A stretch of DNA of 62,000 bases from Zygnema cylindricum (Eukaryota; Streptophyta; Zygnematophyceae; Zygnematales; Zygnemataceae). The notes beneath the pieces were generated by a model. That model ran no database searches and was not told the DNA's origin. It saw only the letters and a list, made by a program, of their open reading frames with translations. Below are positions 1 through 10,566 of this stretch, piece after piece; within the stretch, counting starts at the first letter, position 1, and every line of letters starts with the position of its first letter. A program made the translations under genes and the position numbers. The stretch is taken from the NCBI GenBank assembly GCA_037447655.1, contig JBBHKE010000519.1, forward strand, positions 1 through 62,000, in the 5' to 3' direction.

Positions 1-349
1 CTTTGCTCTCTTTCACATTGGCACGGTAAGTTTCCTCTTTTGGTCGTTTGCCTTGGATGTGATTGCTTTTTTCTCTCCAGTGGAAAATTGTCCAGCAAAA
101 AGGAACAATCTCATTGTTGATGTCAAAAACTGTGAGCATAATCTGAGAACCAAGGAACTTTGGAGCTTAAAATTGCAAAGAATACTGTCATTGTGATGAA
201 CTAAGATTAGCATTTAACTCTTCACATACATGTGTGTATGACAGTGGCACCACTTATCGATGTGAAAGAAGAAGGAACTTCGGCTGATTTAAGATGCACG
301 CTTGGATGAATCTAAAATTTACCTTTGCGACATAAGCAAGCCTGAGTTA
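1..349. other. Left-edge intergenic DNA, no gene seen
   Basis: I see no coding, RNA or repeat feature here. The open frames are short, lack recognisable motifs and are not repeated elsewhere in the window. Confidence 0.5.
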
Positions 350-1676
350 GGGTACGGCCCCATGTAGATGTAACTTAGCGTACTTTGGGTTTTAGCGCGG
401 ATCCGGCGGACCCGGATTTCAAGTGTCTCTATGTATTCTCTCGAGATTGTTACTTAAGTTTGTGACGACTGTATACATCAACAATACCCGTGATGGCTGT
501 CACCGTATACAATTTGTCTTTGCCGCACCGTATTTTTTCGAAACTTTTTGAAGCGTCGCAACACGCATAGTAATTTTTGAAACGGTTTGGCATGTCGCGT
601 GTCATTGCGTGACATTGTAGACGTACAGCCTTGCAGCCGTGGCTATACGACATGCCTTTGGGTAAACCTCGCCTGTCAGGCCGCCATGACTTCGAAGATT
701 TTTCACCTTCGCAGATTTTTCAACTTTGCGTGAAATGACACTGCAGCATCGAGACCCCTGCAAAAAAAAACCGTACAAGGTACTACACCGTGGATCGTTA
801 TTAGACTATAGAAATTATTAGTATCAATAATAAATTAGTGTCATTGATTACAATTTGTGTATCAATGCCATTATGAAAAAAATGTTTAATTGTAATTTCT
901 CTATAACGCTGATTTAGGTGTACAGAATCCGCCGTCATTACATACACGTTAAAATAGGTATAAGTACAAAATCTGGCAATCCGTACCACGTCGCGTCCTT
1001 TCAGTGTAATTAATCCATATTTCTAATTTGGGTTTGCGAACGCGTTTCTCGCAAACTCGACTCCACGTTTATTCTAAGCGCAGTTCTGAATGCAACCGAC
1101 ATAAGTTAACTACAATTTCCGTACGATTTTCGGTAATCAAGTACAGTTTTGTACCAGCAAACACATTCCGTACACCACACTATTCATGAAATAAGTACGG
1201 ATATTTCATTGACGCTAATTTACAAGAACCGTAATTAACGTCACGGATAAAATAGAATCAGTCACTGTATTTCGGGTATCAATGTCAAAATTTTGGGGCG
1301 CTGATATAGAGTACATAAGTCTAATAACAAATCACGGTGTACCGGACAAAACCCAACAACCCTGTACTTTTTTTTTCGTCAAAAAATTTTGAAAAAAAAT
1401 CACACTTGAAAAATTGTTTTCCTATTGGTGTAAACGGATTTTACTTAGCTTAAAACACATTGCCGATGTGTTTTATGATAAGTTTGACGATGACGTGACA
1501 GTGGGTCGAAAAAACGCAAATCGACAAATTTTCGTACATCCTAAGTTAGAGAATGACGCAAATTGTACTAATAAAATTTGCGATTTCTTCGTACGGTCGC
1601 AGCTTACGCAGTACGGCGCTAAGTTTGAAAGGAAAACGACGGAAATAAACCCGAACTTAGCCACATGGGGCCATAC
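350..1676. mobile_element. TIR DNA element R1, copy a (non-coding)
   Basis: This segment is a diverged copy of 24029-24767. The two share long blocks of sequence: the GGATCCGGCGGACCCG stretch near 400, the region near 460-780, and the block at about 1390-1676. The left end (TAYGGCCCCATGT) is repeated inverted at the right end (ACATGGGGCCATA), an imperfect terminal inverted repeat of about 13 bp. Without the nested MITE at 786-1339 it is about 770 bp, close to the 739 bp of copy b. I recognise no transposase. The superfamily is unassigned because I cannot define a clean target duplication. Confidence 0.55.
786..1339. mobile_element. MITE nested in R1, TA target duplication
   Basis: The element is about 554 bp, non-coding and AT-rich. 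Its termini are inverted repeats of about 22 bp with some 19 matches: it starts CACCGTGGATCGTTATTAG, and the reverse complement of the right end reads CACCGTGATTTGTTATTAG. It is flanked by TA on both sides (784-785 and 1340-1341). R1 copy b supplies the unoccupied site: near 24425-24442 the flanks join into an 18-nt stretch matching the flanks here with one TA removed. A TA duplication and this size fit a Tc1/mariner-type MITE by established criteria; the family assignment is inference. Confidence 0.7.
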
Positions 1677-2436
1677 GCTTAGGTGAAATTTTAGCAAGTC
1701 TCGTTCTGTACAGTAACGCGGTACTTAAGTTCACCTATTCAGAACAGGATAACCTGGAAAGAGCTTCCTGCCACGCTCGCGTCCGCTGCTAAAAAGATGC
1801 GCTTCTGCAATCTTTGATCGCTCGCAAAGCTGCGCCCAAAGTTTCCAGCAAGAGTGTCGCCAAAAGTCGCTGGATGTCGCTGATTGTCGCTGGATACATA
1901 TTTCCGGAATTTGCAGTGAAAATCATATATCAATGTGAGTGTACAAATTGTGTACGGATTCTATCATTTACGTCCTAAGTGTACAAATTATGTACGATTT
2001 TTGTCATTTAATTTGAACTTTTGGTTCCATCATTTTTCCTTCCAAATTCCTCGTTGGAGTTACTATGCACCATAGTTGTTCACGGCGTTTAGTGCGAACG
2101 ATCTAATCGTGACGAGTTAAAAGTAACAAACGCATTGAACCTTTTAACAAAATCGTAAAAATCGTTAATGAATTTTCATCCGTACTATTCCGTACATGTA
2201 AACAACAAAATTTCACATATACCGCAATTTTTACTTATTCGTACATTTTCCGTATCGTTTCGTGATAGTCTGTACATTTTGGAACAATTCCGTATATTTC
2301 CGTAAAATTTATGTTCAGTTTACCGGACATAAAGTACTACGACTGTAACGTATCTTTTCGTCAAATTCCATACATTTACCGTACAAAACCGTACAGAAAT
2401 CGTAAAATATCGTACAGTTTTCATAAATTGGCCGTT
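1677..2436. other. Intergenic DNA rich in GTAC motifs
   Basis: No gene is recognisable. A short tandem similarity with period 40 starts at 1941 and 1981 (GTACAAATT). From about 2170 onward the palindrome GTAC, often as CGTAC or CCGTAC, recurs every few tens of bases. The solo LTR that follows was inserted into this material. Confidence 0.4.
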
Positions 2437-2650
2437 TGTTGAAATTAATAGATTTCTAGAGTATTTTCTAGGAATAGATATGTTAGTATAAAAAGGAAAG
2501 AGAAAGGACTTGTAGCTTGCCTCCATCTCCTATCTCTAACCCCCATACTTGTTCTAGTCACTGAAAGATAGAGAGGGTGGTTGAGCCATGGCTGCCTTAG
2601 ATCAGCAGACATGACTAAAGAGTGACTAATGACACTCTCAACAAAAGGTT

Positions 2651-2727
2651 GAGTCCAGCGGGACTCGATCCCCCGACCAGTAAAGTACGGCGTAGCCGGT
2701 AGCTCTATCCAGTCTGTCGTGAAGTCC
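2651..2727 (-). other. Antisense tRNA-like module in solo LTR
   Basis: Read on the minus strand, this segment has a shortened D-arm-like stretch (GACTGGATAGAGC) and a T-arm-like stretch GGGATCGAGTCCC that fits the Pol III B-box core. A T4 tract follows on the minus strand (AAAA on plus at 2642-2645). The A box is the weakest of all the copies. The module is antisense to the LTR, as in the other LTRs here. Confidence 0.5.
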
Positions 2728-2863
2728 GTTAAAACACATAGGGTGTGATACGTATTTAAACTGATACATGCTCATGAAACCGATTAGCTGAAATGCAAAC
2801 AAAGGAACATAGAACTAGGTAAAGGTTCAGTGCGGACGTCATTTCGCACGAAACAAATGAATC

Positions 2864-3089
2864 GGACATTTGTTTTCAACGGCCGACATTTAATGACGGA
2901 TTTAATCCAACGGCACATATCACTGCCGAGATTGTGGAATGGTCACTTTGGCGTTTATGAACGTGGCATGACCTGGGGACATTTGTTTTCAACGGCCGAC
3001 ATTTAATGTCAGATTTAATCCGACGGCACATATCACTGCCGAGATCGCGGAATGGTCACTTTGGCGTTTATGAACGTCCATGACCTGGC
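2864..3089 (+). repeat. 113-bp tandem duplication inside solo LTR
   Basis: Two head-to-tail copies start with GGACATTTGTTTTCAACGG at 2864 and 2977. They differ by a few substitutions. The repeat includes the segment CACTGCCGAGAT. The E3 LTR has only one such segment, so this is a local duplication. Confidence 0.85.
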
Positions 3090-3557
3090 ACAACGTGGAG
3101 GGATAACATTTGGTTGCAGGAATTCCGGGGAACACACGGACGAGTGGAAAAGTGACACGCGTCCACTCAGTGGTCTTGTCGTACATATGCCGTACAAAAA
3201 GGACATCAGCCATAATACCTTTCAGTACTTTACAGTCATGTGATTGGTCCGTACTTCAGCAGATAAGGGGTTGTGAGAGGAATTTAGGACTTGGGAAAAT
3301 CTGGTAGGTAGTCACCTCTCTCTAAGAGAGCTTTGTATAAAATTGGCATTTTTGCCGGCTCATAACTCATCGGCTGGTTGGCCGATTTCAATGATTCTTT
3401 TTGCTACGGACTCAGGGGAGTCCAGGCTGCATAGGGGTCCATTCAAACTGTCAGTTCATCATCTTGGGCAGCAGTGATTGTGGCTTGAAGTGGGTTAGTT
3501 AAATACTATCTAGAGGCTTCCTATATTTTGTCGTCCAATGGAGGACACAGAATTTCA

Positions 3558-4290
3558 CCGTTCAGTTTACCGTACAGCAAGTACATCGCGATTTTTTGTG
3601 ATTTTTTCAAAAGTCACGAATTATACGTTTCAATCGCAAAAAAAGAAAAAAACGCGCGATTTATAACAAGGCTATGCACAAATAACAAATACTCACCGTA
3701 ACCAAGCAAAAAGGACGATACCCTAAAATTGCTGAAATTTGTCGATATTCTCCACGAATGAGAGGAAGAGGCTGAATGTACGAATGACTTTTGGAAACTT
3801 CTCGATACCCGGTCACTGTGCTTAAAACTGTGAGCCTAAGCGTGGAGTCGTAAATTCTCAACAACACACAAAACCATTTTACTGTCCACCTCATGTAACT
3901 TGTAGGGACGCGTTTTGCATAAGCGATTTTTACTTGGCCCAAGAGTTCACCTCAGCGGGTATGGTGATAGTGATGAGAAAGTGGCAGGGGCCTACGGGCG
4001 TAAGAACTAAAGTACAAACGGTGTAGAAACGTTTTACTTTAATAACACCTTTATGCTAAATTGGAATGTTATGTACAATAACTAAAAAAATTATGCTGCT
4101 ATAATATTCAGCCATTGATACTCTCAAATCCACTTAAAAAAACGCCAATCGACAACGCACCAACCCGTATATCGCCATTGGTAGCAAAACATTATATCGG
4201 CGGCCCTAAATAACGACTCTTAACCTATATGTATTTAATAAAACTACTTTTCCTTTACCTTAATGTTGTTGAATTGGCACTGTTCTATAT
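3558..4290. other. Intergenic DNA, no gene seen
   Basis: This continues the GTAC-rich sequence interrupted by the solo LTR and then becomes AT-rich. A 93-codon open frame at 3661-3942 on the minus strand has no motif and no second copy. I annotate nothing here. Confidence 0.4.
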
Positions 4291-4611
4291 TGTTGAAAGT
4301 CATGGGCATTAAGACTCGGCTGTGATCCACTCCCACTAGGAGTCACACTTGAACCAGCAGGAGCAGGTGGAGCACTAGGGCTAATAGGAGCACTTGCAAT
4401 AGGAGCTAAGCCATTATCAGAAATGTTAGCGGAAGCAAACCCAAAGAGAAATGCCTAAAAAACTAGATCTATAGTGTAAGATATGTAACTCCAAACGAAA
4501 GAGGTATTTCAACCAAACAAACATGTACAACAAACAAATTAGAGACAATAGAGCATAAAACACCTTAAACTGTACTTTGTGCTCTCATTTCCTTAATTCT
4601 TGTGTAGAATG
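4291..4611 (-). repeat. E2 3' LTR, distal part (U5 side)
   Basis: This is about 90 percent identical to 16095-16375 and starts TGTTGAAAGTCATGGG on the plus strand. The last five bases, GAATG (4607-4611), are the target duplication of E1. The flank to the left is TATAT, a candidate E2 target duplication whose partner lies beyond the gap. Confidence 0.85.
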
Positions 4612-4704
4612 TGAAACTCTGAGACCTCCATAAGTCCTCAGAGTGGACAGCTTCCAAGAAGCCTCTAGGATAATCCTGACCCCTTTGTGTTTAAGCAAAA
4701 ATAA

Positions 4705-4770
4705 CTGCCACCCTGGCAGACAAAAACTCTGACCAACTTCACCCCTGTGAAGACAAGACTCCCCTGAGTC
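4705..4770 (-). promoter_or_regulatory. Three-hairpin cassette in E1 3' LTR
   Basis: In sense orientation there are three short hairpins in a row. They are GACTC-AGGG-GAGTC (4757-4770), CTTCAC-AGGG-GTGAAG (4737-4752) and CTGCCA-GGG-TGGCAG (4705-4719). The loops are G-rich purine runs. Paired substitutions in other subfamilies keep the stems. Location near the LTR 3' end places it in the R/U5 leader of the genomic RNA. A role in packaging or Gag nucleocapsid binding is inference. Confidence 0.75.
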
Positions 4771-5365
4771 GATAGCAAAAAGAATCTCTGAATTTGCTCC
4801 CCTGAGCAGTAAGTTATGGAGGGTCAAAGTTGACCTTTTGTACAAAAGCTCTCTGGGAGAGGGGGTCCTATCTTCTAATTTTTCTAAGTCCTATCTCTCT
4901 CACAGACTCTATCTACTGATGTACGGAACCAATAAGAATTGAGTTCCGTACGCAAAAGTACAGCTGCCGGTGTACTTTATGTACGGACATTGTACGACAT
5001 GGCCAAAATGTCGACACATGTCAAATCCGGATTCGGTGCCATAATCTCCGGAGATTCCACAATCCAACGGAATTTCGCCACGCATCATCCGATGTGGCGA
5101 TGGCCACAAACCGCCGAAATCTTCCTCCGCGATCTCGGCGCTAATCCCGGCCGTCCGATTAAATTCGGCTTTAATCGTAGCCGTAATAAATACATGCGCG
5201 GTATTTGTTTCTTTTACGAAACAAATGCGCGGTACTGATTTTTGTCCGTACCGTAAGTCGTACATTATATATTACTGGATCTATGTATCCCGTAATTCAT
5301 TGCAGTTAAATGGTTTATCGCTTGTATACATATGTAAATAATTATCAAACTATATGCTAGGTAAC

Positions 5366-5461
5366 ACTACCGCTAGATTAAACGGCTAAGGCTACCGGCT
5401 ATTTCGTGTCTGCCGGCCGGTAGGTACAAGGATCAATTCCTGCCGCCGGCACATACCTTTT
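5366..5461 (+). other. Antisense tRNA-like module in E1 3' LTR
   Basis: On the plus strand, opposite to the element, the D-arm-like stretch TAGATTAAACGGCTAAGGC is followed by the B-box-like GGATCAATTCC (5430-5440). A T4 tract at 5458-5461 could terminate Pol III transcription. The spacing between boxes is within the tRNA range. The other copies of this LTR have GGATCAAATCC. Confidence 0.65.
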
Positions 5462-5660
5462 AATTAAATAAATAAACCCTAACATAAAATTCCCGTAAAC
5501 CTCAGGATAGCCAAGGTAGCCATGGCTCTAGCTTCCTCTCCAACTTCTCAGTGACTGCGACAAGTTTGAGAGTTGGAGAGAGAAGTTAGAGATAGACTGC
5601 CTCGACTTCTATATTTCTTTTCAGACCTAGAAAATACTAATAAAACCATTAGTTTCTACA

Positions 5661-6192
5661 CTGTTCGATTAAATTCACATTTAATCGTAGCCGTAATAAA
5701 TACATGCGCGGTATTTGTTTCGCTAAATAAATAAATGCGCGGTATTCGTTTTTTTATCCGTACCGTAATCCGTATGTTTACATTTACTAGATCTATGTCT
5801 CCCGTAAAATTGTTTCAGTTAAATAAACTATCCTACGTATTAATGTTTAATTAATTATCAAACCCTATAATACGTAACACTATGTCTAGTCTTAACGGTT
5901 AAGGCTATCGGCTACCGGCTGTTTACCGTCTGGGAAGTACCAGGATCAAATCCTGAGGTAATCACATACCTTTTAGTAAATAAACCCCTAACGCTAAATA
6001 AACTAATATATATATTTCCCGTAAACCTCTGGATAGCCTAGGTAGCCATGGCTCTAGCTTCCTCTCCAACTTCTCAGTGACTGCGACAAGTTTGAGAGTT
6101 GGAGAGAGAAGTTAGAGGTAGATTGCCTCGACTTCTTTCTATATTTCTATTTAGATATAGATAATACTTTAAACAGACCATTAATTTCTACA
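5661..6192 (-). repeat. Extra partial LTR, diverged subfamily
   Basis: This is the U3-side half of a related LTR, ending (plus strand) TTAATTTCTACA at the purine tract. It differs from the terminal E1 LTRs at an estimated 10-15 percent of sites, whereas those two differ by about 1 percent. It contains its own antisense tRNA-like module at 5886-5970, with TAGTCTTAACGGTTAAGGC and a perfect T-arm CAGGATCAAATCCTG followed by TTTT. Its position beside a complete LTR within one target duplication suggests recombination or gene conversion with a sister element. Confidence 0.75.
5886..5970 (+). other. Antisense tRNA-like module, partial LTR
   Basis: This is the cleanest tRNA-like fold in the region. 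It has an A-box-like TAGTCTTAACGG, a D-arm context GGTTAAGGC, and a five-pair T-stem around ATCAAAT within CAGGATCAAATCCTG. A T4 tract follows just downstream. Confidence 0.65.
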
Positions 6193-6205
6193 CTCCCCTT
6201 ATTTT

Positions 6206-9200
6206 CTAGTCAATCTTTAATTTCAGACCACACTTCTCCTTGTAGAAAATTAGCTTAGGGGAAGGCACAGGTTTGGTCATCATATCTGCTACCATCTCAC
6301 TATCTAGTCGATACTCTAAACTGATTATTTTGTTTTCTACTTTCTTTTTAACAAAACTGAGTCTAATGTCCATGTGTTTGGCTTTAAAATGATGTTTAGG
6401 ATTGGCAAAAATAGCGATTGCTGCCTGATTATCACAGAAAAAAAATTTGCACACCACTCTTAAGGTGACCAAGCTCACCAAGCAAAGACTTGACCCACAT
6501 CAATTCTTTTACAGCAGAGCAAGAGGCCATATACTCAGCCTCCATGGTGGACTGAGCAATAACTTTTTGGTGTTTGCTACTCCAACAACAAGCCCCATAA
6601 CCCACATATAATACATATCCAGAAGTGCATCTCCTCATCGGAGCATCACCATAACTGGCATCACTCCAAGTAGTGATGTCAGTATTCTCCCCACCCAAGT
6701 GCAACCATAGATCCCTAGTTCCTATCAAATATCTAAGGACTCTCTTAGCTGCCTCCCAATCCCTCTTAGTGGGAGCATTTAGACTTCTACTCAGCACTCC
6801 TAGAATTGCAGCTAAATCCGACAAGGTACAATTCATAAAATAGATTAGACTTCCCACTACTTGCCTATAAGGAATAGTCTGCATGAACTTTTGTTTCTTC
6901 AGGAGATAATTCCTCGTTTAAGACTATGACTCATTCTTCCTCACTCCCCTCACTTCCCTTCTTCAACTCCATTGGAGTTGTACAACTATTAGCTTTATCC
7001 ATTTGAAATTTTTCAAGCATGTTCCCTATTGCTTTCTTTTGAGTCAATCTTATAATTTTTCATTTTCGGTCTCTCTCTACTTGAATTCCCAAAATATATT
7101 TTGCTTCCCCCATATCCTTCATTTCAAATCTCCCCTTAAGATCGGTTTTCAGTTTATTAATTTTTTCCATTGATTTACTTAAAACAAGCAAATCATCAAC
7201 ATAAATTGCAATAAATATAAAACCTTCCTCATCTTCGAAAACATAGATTGAGTGATCTGAGCTGATCCGAATATATCCTAGACCCGTAAGAAACTCATCA
7301 AGCTTCTTATTCCACTGTCGGGGCGCCTGTTTCAAACCATAAAGAGATTTAATCAGCCGATATACCTTACTCTCCTCTCCTTCTTCCACAAACCCTTCGG
7401 GTTGTCGCATGAAGATCTCCTCTTCTAATTCTCCATGCAAAAAGGCTTTATTGATGTCCATCTGGTGCACTTCCATGTCTTCCGCCGCTGCTAAACTGAG
7501 AAGTATGCGGACGGAGGGAAATTTGACCACCGGGGCAAAGGTTTCCTCGTAGTCAATTCCTTCCTTTTGTGTAAATCCCTTTGCCACTAATCTGGCCTTG
7601 TAGCGCTCGATTGTGTTATCTGGGTTCAGTTTTAGTTTGAAAACCCACTTACAACCGATTGGTTTTCGGTTAGGTGGACAGTCTACCAGCTCCCAAGTAT
7701 CGGCTGCCATGATTGAAGCCATCTCCTCATTGATGGCTGTCTTCCACCGGTTTCTTTCTTGACAAGTCATCGCCTCTCCATAAGTTTGAGGTTCATCTTG
7801 ATGAGATAGTTTAGTTACCTTGTTATTAACCTGTTTTTCTTGCAGTCTTTTGCTACTTCTCCTCCCTCCCTCAAAATCTGAGGTCGGAATAGATGGTTCT
7901 CGTGGATTCTTTCGAACAAACTCGGCTTCTCCCCTATCCCTTGATTCCGAATCAATTTCCACCACGTCTTCCGCTTCGAGTAGAGTTGTCACTGGAGTTT
8001 CCACAGCCGAGTCCTTTTCGGTCTGATTTGTTCCTGCAAGAATGTCATCGTCTCTAAAACCTGGATAGTTAGGAAGCTCAAAGTCATCAGAATTTTCTGA
8101 CTCAAATCTGATTTTCACTGACTTTGTATATTTGAAGGGATCCACAGACTTTCCTTTATCTATAACTACTAGATGCTTTACTAAGATTATATCTTCTCTT
8201 TTTAGATCATAAACTCTATATCCTTTATCATCCTCATCATATCCTAATAAGTATCCCAGTTTTCCTTTAGGATCTAGCTTCCAATTGGACCGATCAGTAT
8301 CTAGACTGAATACTTGACTGCCGAAAACCTTTAAATGAGATAAGTCTGGTTTCCGGCCTGTCCATCTCTCATAAGGTGTTTGATCTTTTATAGCTAAAGT
8401 AAGAACTCTATTTTTGAGGTAATTAACACAGTTCATTGCTTCTGCCCAAAACCTTTTTCCTATCTTCTTATCCGACAACATACTTCTAGCACTATCACTT
8501 AGTGTTCTATTTAACCTTTCAGCTACCCCATTCTGTTCAGGATTTTCTGGCACTGTCTTTTGGTGTTGAACCCCATCTTCCCTCAAAAAATCCTCAAACT
8601 GGTTAGAAGTATACTCTCCACCATTGTCACTCGTTATTCTCTTGATTGAAGTTTCATAAAGTTTTTCGCTCCATGCTTTATATCGTCTAAAACAGTCCTC
8701 AGCCTCTGACTTGTTTTTCAAAAAATATACTCGGGAATACCGAGACCAATCATCAGTTATAGTCATCATAAATCTCTTCCCCCCCGGTGAGGGCACTCTA
8801 GCCGGTCCCCAAATATCTCTGTGTACTAGATCTAGAAGTTTTTCTCCCTTGTAGGTGGCTGTTTTTGGAAAGGGTAATCTGTGTGCTTTACCTTGAGCAC
8901 ACCCACTACAATCACTTATATCATCACTCTCACTGAACTGAATCCCTTCCACCACTCCCATCTTTTTCATCTCTCTTAACTTATCTAGATTCACATGCCC
9001 AAGCCTCTTATGCCACATCATAATATCATGAACACCAGCATAATAAAGTTTCTTCGTTTCATTACTTAAGATCAGCCTAAACATCCCATGGCTACCTTTC
9101 TCAGCAATGAAATAGACATCCTCCTCAAAACTAGCAGTAAAGACTCCTTCCCTAGTGCTAGTGAAAAAACCCTTATCATCTAATACTGATGTAGAGATAA

Positions 9201-10566
9201 GGTTTTTGTTCAGCTCCGGAATAAACAATACATCGGAGAATGTTAATATGGATGTCTTTCCTTCTACTAACACTTTCAGATCTACCGATCCTACAAGAGT
9301 AGTGGTGACTATCCTCCCATCCCCGTACTCTATCTCTACGGTGGGAATCTTTCTTATCTTAGTGAACAGGTGTCTATTCTTACACATGTGCATTGAGGCA
9401 CCTGAATCTATAATCCAGCCTGCTTCACCTTTCAATCCACCGTAAGCACATTTCTGCCTTCGTGGAATTTCAACCTCAGTTTTCGCCTCCAACTCCTCAT
9501 CCAAAAGGAGCTCATCGTCCTCGTCCTCGCATTCCGCCTCAAGTACCTGTGTGACAAGGGCCTTTTTCTTTCCTCTCAGGGTACCACCGGTCTGCCTCTC
9601 CTTTAACCGAAGCTCGGTTAGCTTGGTGCACTCTGCCATATAGTGCCCCGGTTTCTTACAAAAATGACATAAACCTTTGGGAGCCCTTGGTTCGAACTCG
9701 CCAACCTGTTTTTTCTGCTCCCTACCCCCATAGTTTCTGACTGGTTTCCGGGAATCCTTGTTCCTCTAATCGGTCGCTGTTGCCAAGGCTTGGCCACTCT
9801 TTCCTCCCCTTCGGATCTCAATCGTATTCTCTCGAACGAGAATCATCCCTACCACTGAGTTCCATATCCACCTTGAGTCCGGCAAGTCCTGCACACGGTT
9901 GACTATGTTCTCGAACTCATCAGGTAACTTCATTAGTAAACAGTTAACTTTTTCTTTTTCACTAAAAACTTTACCCGCACTCTCTAGCTCCATGAAGAGT
10001 GTAGCAAGCTCATTGCAAAAATCCAACATATTTCCCCCTATGTATACATACCCCTTAACTTTCTAATCAGCCAACTGTTGTTGCTGAATCGTACCACTTC
10101 GGTACATCTCTATGAGAGCCATCCAAAGATCGGATGCCCTCTCTACCTGCAAATGAGGACATGCAAGTCCTTGAGTGAGATGGCGTAGGATGAAGTGCTT
10201 TGCCGCCATATTGTTGAAGTCCCAGGTTTCAGTATCATTCTCCTCGTTCCTCGGAATAGGCGACATGAATGCTAAAGCAGTTGCTATTGGTGTGGTCGCC
10301 TCCTTCTCCTTTCCTTTGTCCACCACCTCTCCTTCCTTTGTTTCCTCCGTTGAAGGTGAATCCTCTTTTCTGTTGAATCTGCTTCCTTTAAACCCTGGAG
10401 GAATTCCAAGACTTGATGGACGCCCCAATCGTCCACTCACTATCCCCCAAAACCTTTTTTCGCATAGAGCTCCTATCATCATACTTTCCCAGTATATGAA
10501 GCCAGTTCCATTAAAGATTGGTACCCTAGAAGGTGGGCCCATAACCTGAAACTCTGAGACCTCCAT
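6206..10566 (-). pseudogene. E1 gag-pol polyprotein (broken)
   Basis: This is a Ty1/copia polyprotein with domain order gag, CCHC zinc knuckle, protease, integrase, reverse transcriptase and RNase H. The start codon (10564-10566) lies in the 5' LTR and gives M-E-V-S-E-F-Q-V-M-G-P-P. Recognisable motifs are CHFCKKPGHYMAEC, the protease active site WIIDSGASMHMC, the integrase motif SDNGGEY, the reverse transcriptase motif YVDDLL and the RNase H/C-terminal motif HFKAKHMDIRLSFV. Compared with E7 it has a Gln to TAG stop near 10060, a Trp to TAG stop near 9767, a stop near 7058, an extra T near 6890 that shifts the frame, and another disruption near 6440. The part below about 7.0 kb is more diverged from E7 than the rest. 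It is not functional as read. Confidence 0.9.
10532..10546 (-). promoter_or_regulatory. E1 primer-binding site (half-tRNA iMet)
   Basis: Directly next to the 5' LTR the minus strand reads GGTTATGGGCCCACC. This is complementary over 15 nt to the anticodon stem-loop of plant initiator tRNA-Met (GGTGGGCCCATAACC), not to its 3' end. Drosophila copia uses the same type of internal tRNA fragment. The site is also translated, as V-M-G-P within gag. Confidence 0.85.

Larger units (their letters stand above)
2437..3557 (+). mobile_element. Solo LTR, copia E3-like subfamily
   Basis: The sequence begins TGTTGAAATTAATAG and ends CAGAATTTCA, so it has TG...CA termini. It is flanked by the 5-bp target duplication CCGTT at 2432-2436 and 3558-3562. 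It is homologous to the E3 LTR (16376-17394) in inverted orientation. No internal region remains, so it is a solo LTR from LTR-LTR recombination. It contains a 113-bp tandem duplication, an antisense tRNA-like module and a leader hairpin GGACTC-AGGG-GAGTCC near 3410. Its last bases include an ATG that would have started gag (M-E-D-T-E-F). Confidence 0.9.
4612..5660 (-). repeat. E1 3' LTR (terminal copy)
   Basis: This 1049-bp LTR has TG...CA termini. In sense orientation it begins TGTAGAAACTAATGG and ends GAGTTTCA. It holds an antisense tRNA-like module, an inverted GAAACAAAT pair in a GCGCGGTA context near 5193-5235, and three short hairpins at 4705-4770. Open frames within it (for example 4909-5265) are explained by these structures and are not called as genes. 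Confidence 0.92.

Noticed and set aside
1414-1686. 90-codon ORF with a partial peptide match in R1 copy b (LKHIADV...GRK)
   Set aside because: The match follows from nucleotide similarity of two copies of the same element, the frame stops early in copy b, and no domain is recognisable.
3661-3942. 93-codon minus-strand ORF
   Set aside because: There is no motif, no second copy, no clear start context and no neighbouring gene support.
4585-4845. 86-codon ORF in the LTR leader, seen in several LTR families
   Set aside because: The apparent conservation is better explained by the three RNA hairpins, whose changes preserve pairing instead of codons. It is also out of frame with gag.
4909-5265. 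118-codon ORF repeated in the E1 and E7 LTRs (also the 99-codon plus-strand ORF)
   Set aside because: It exists in every copy because the LTR is repeated. It is lost in the other subfamilies, has no motif, and overlaps the GTAC-rich and palindromic control sequence.
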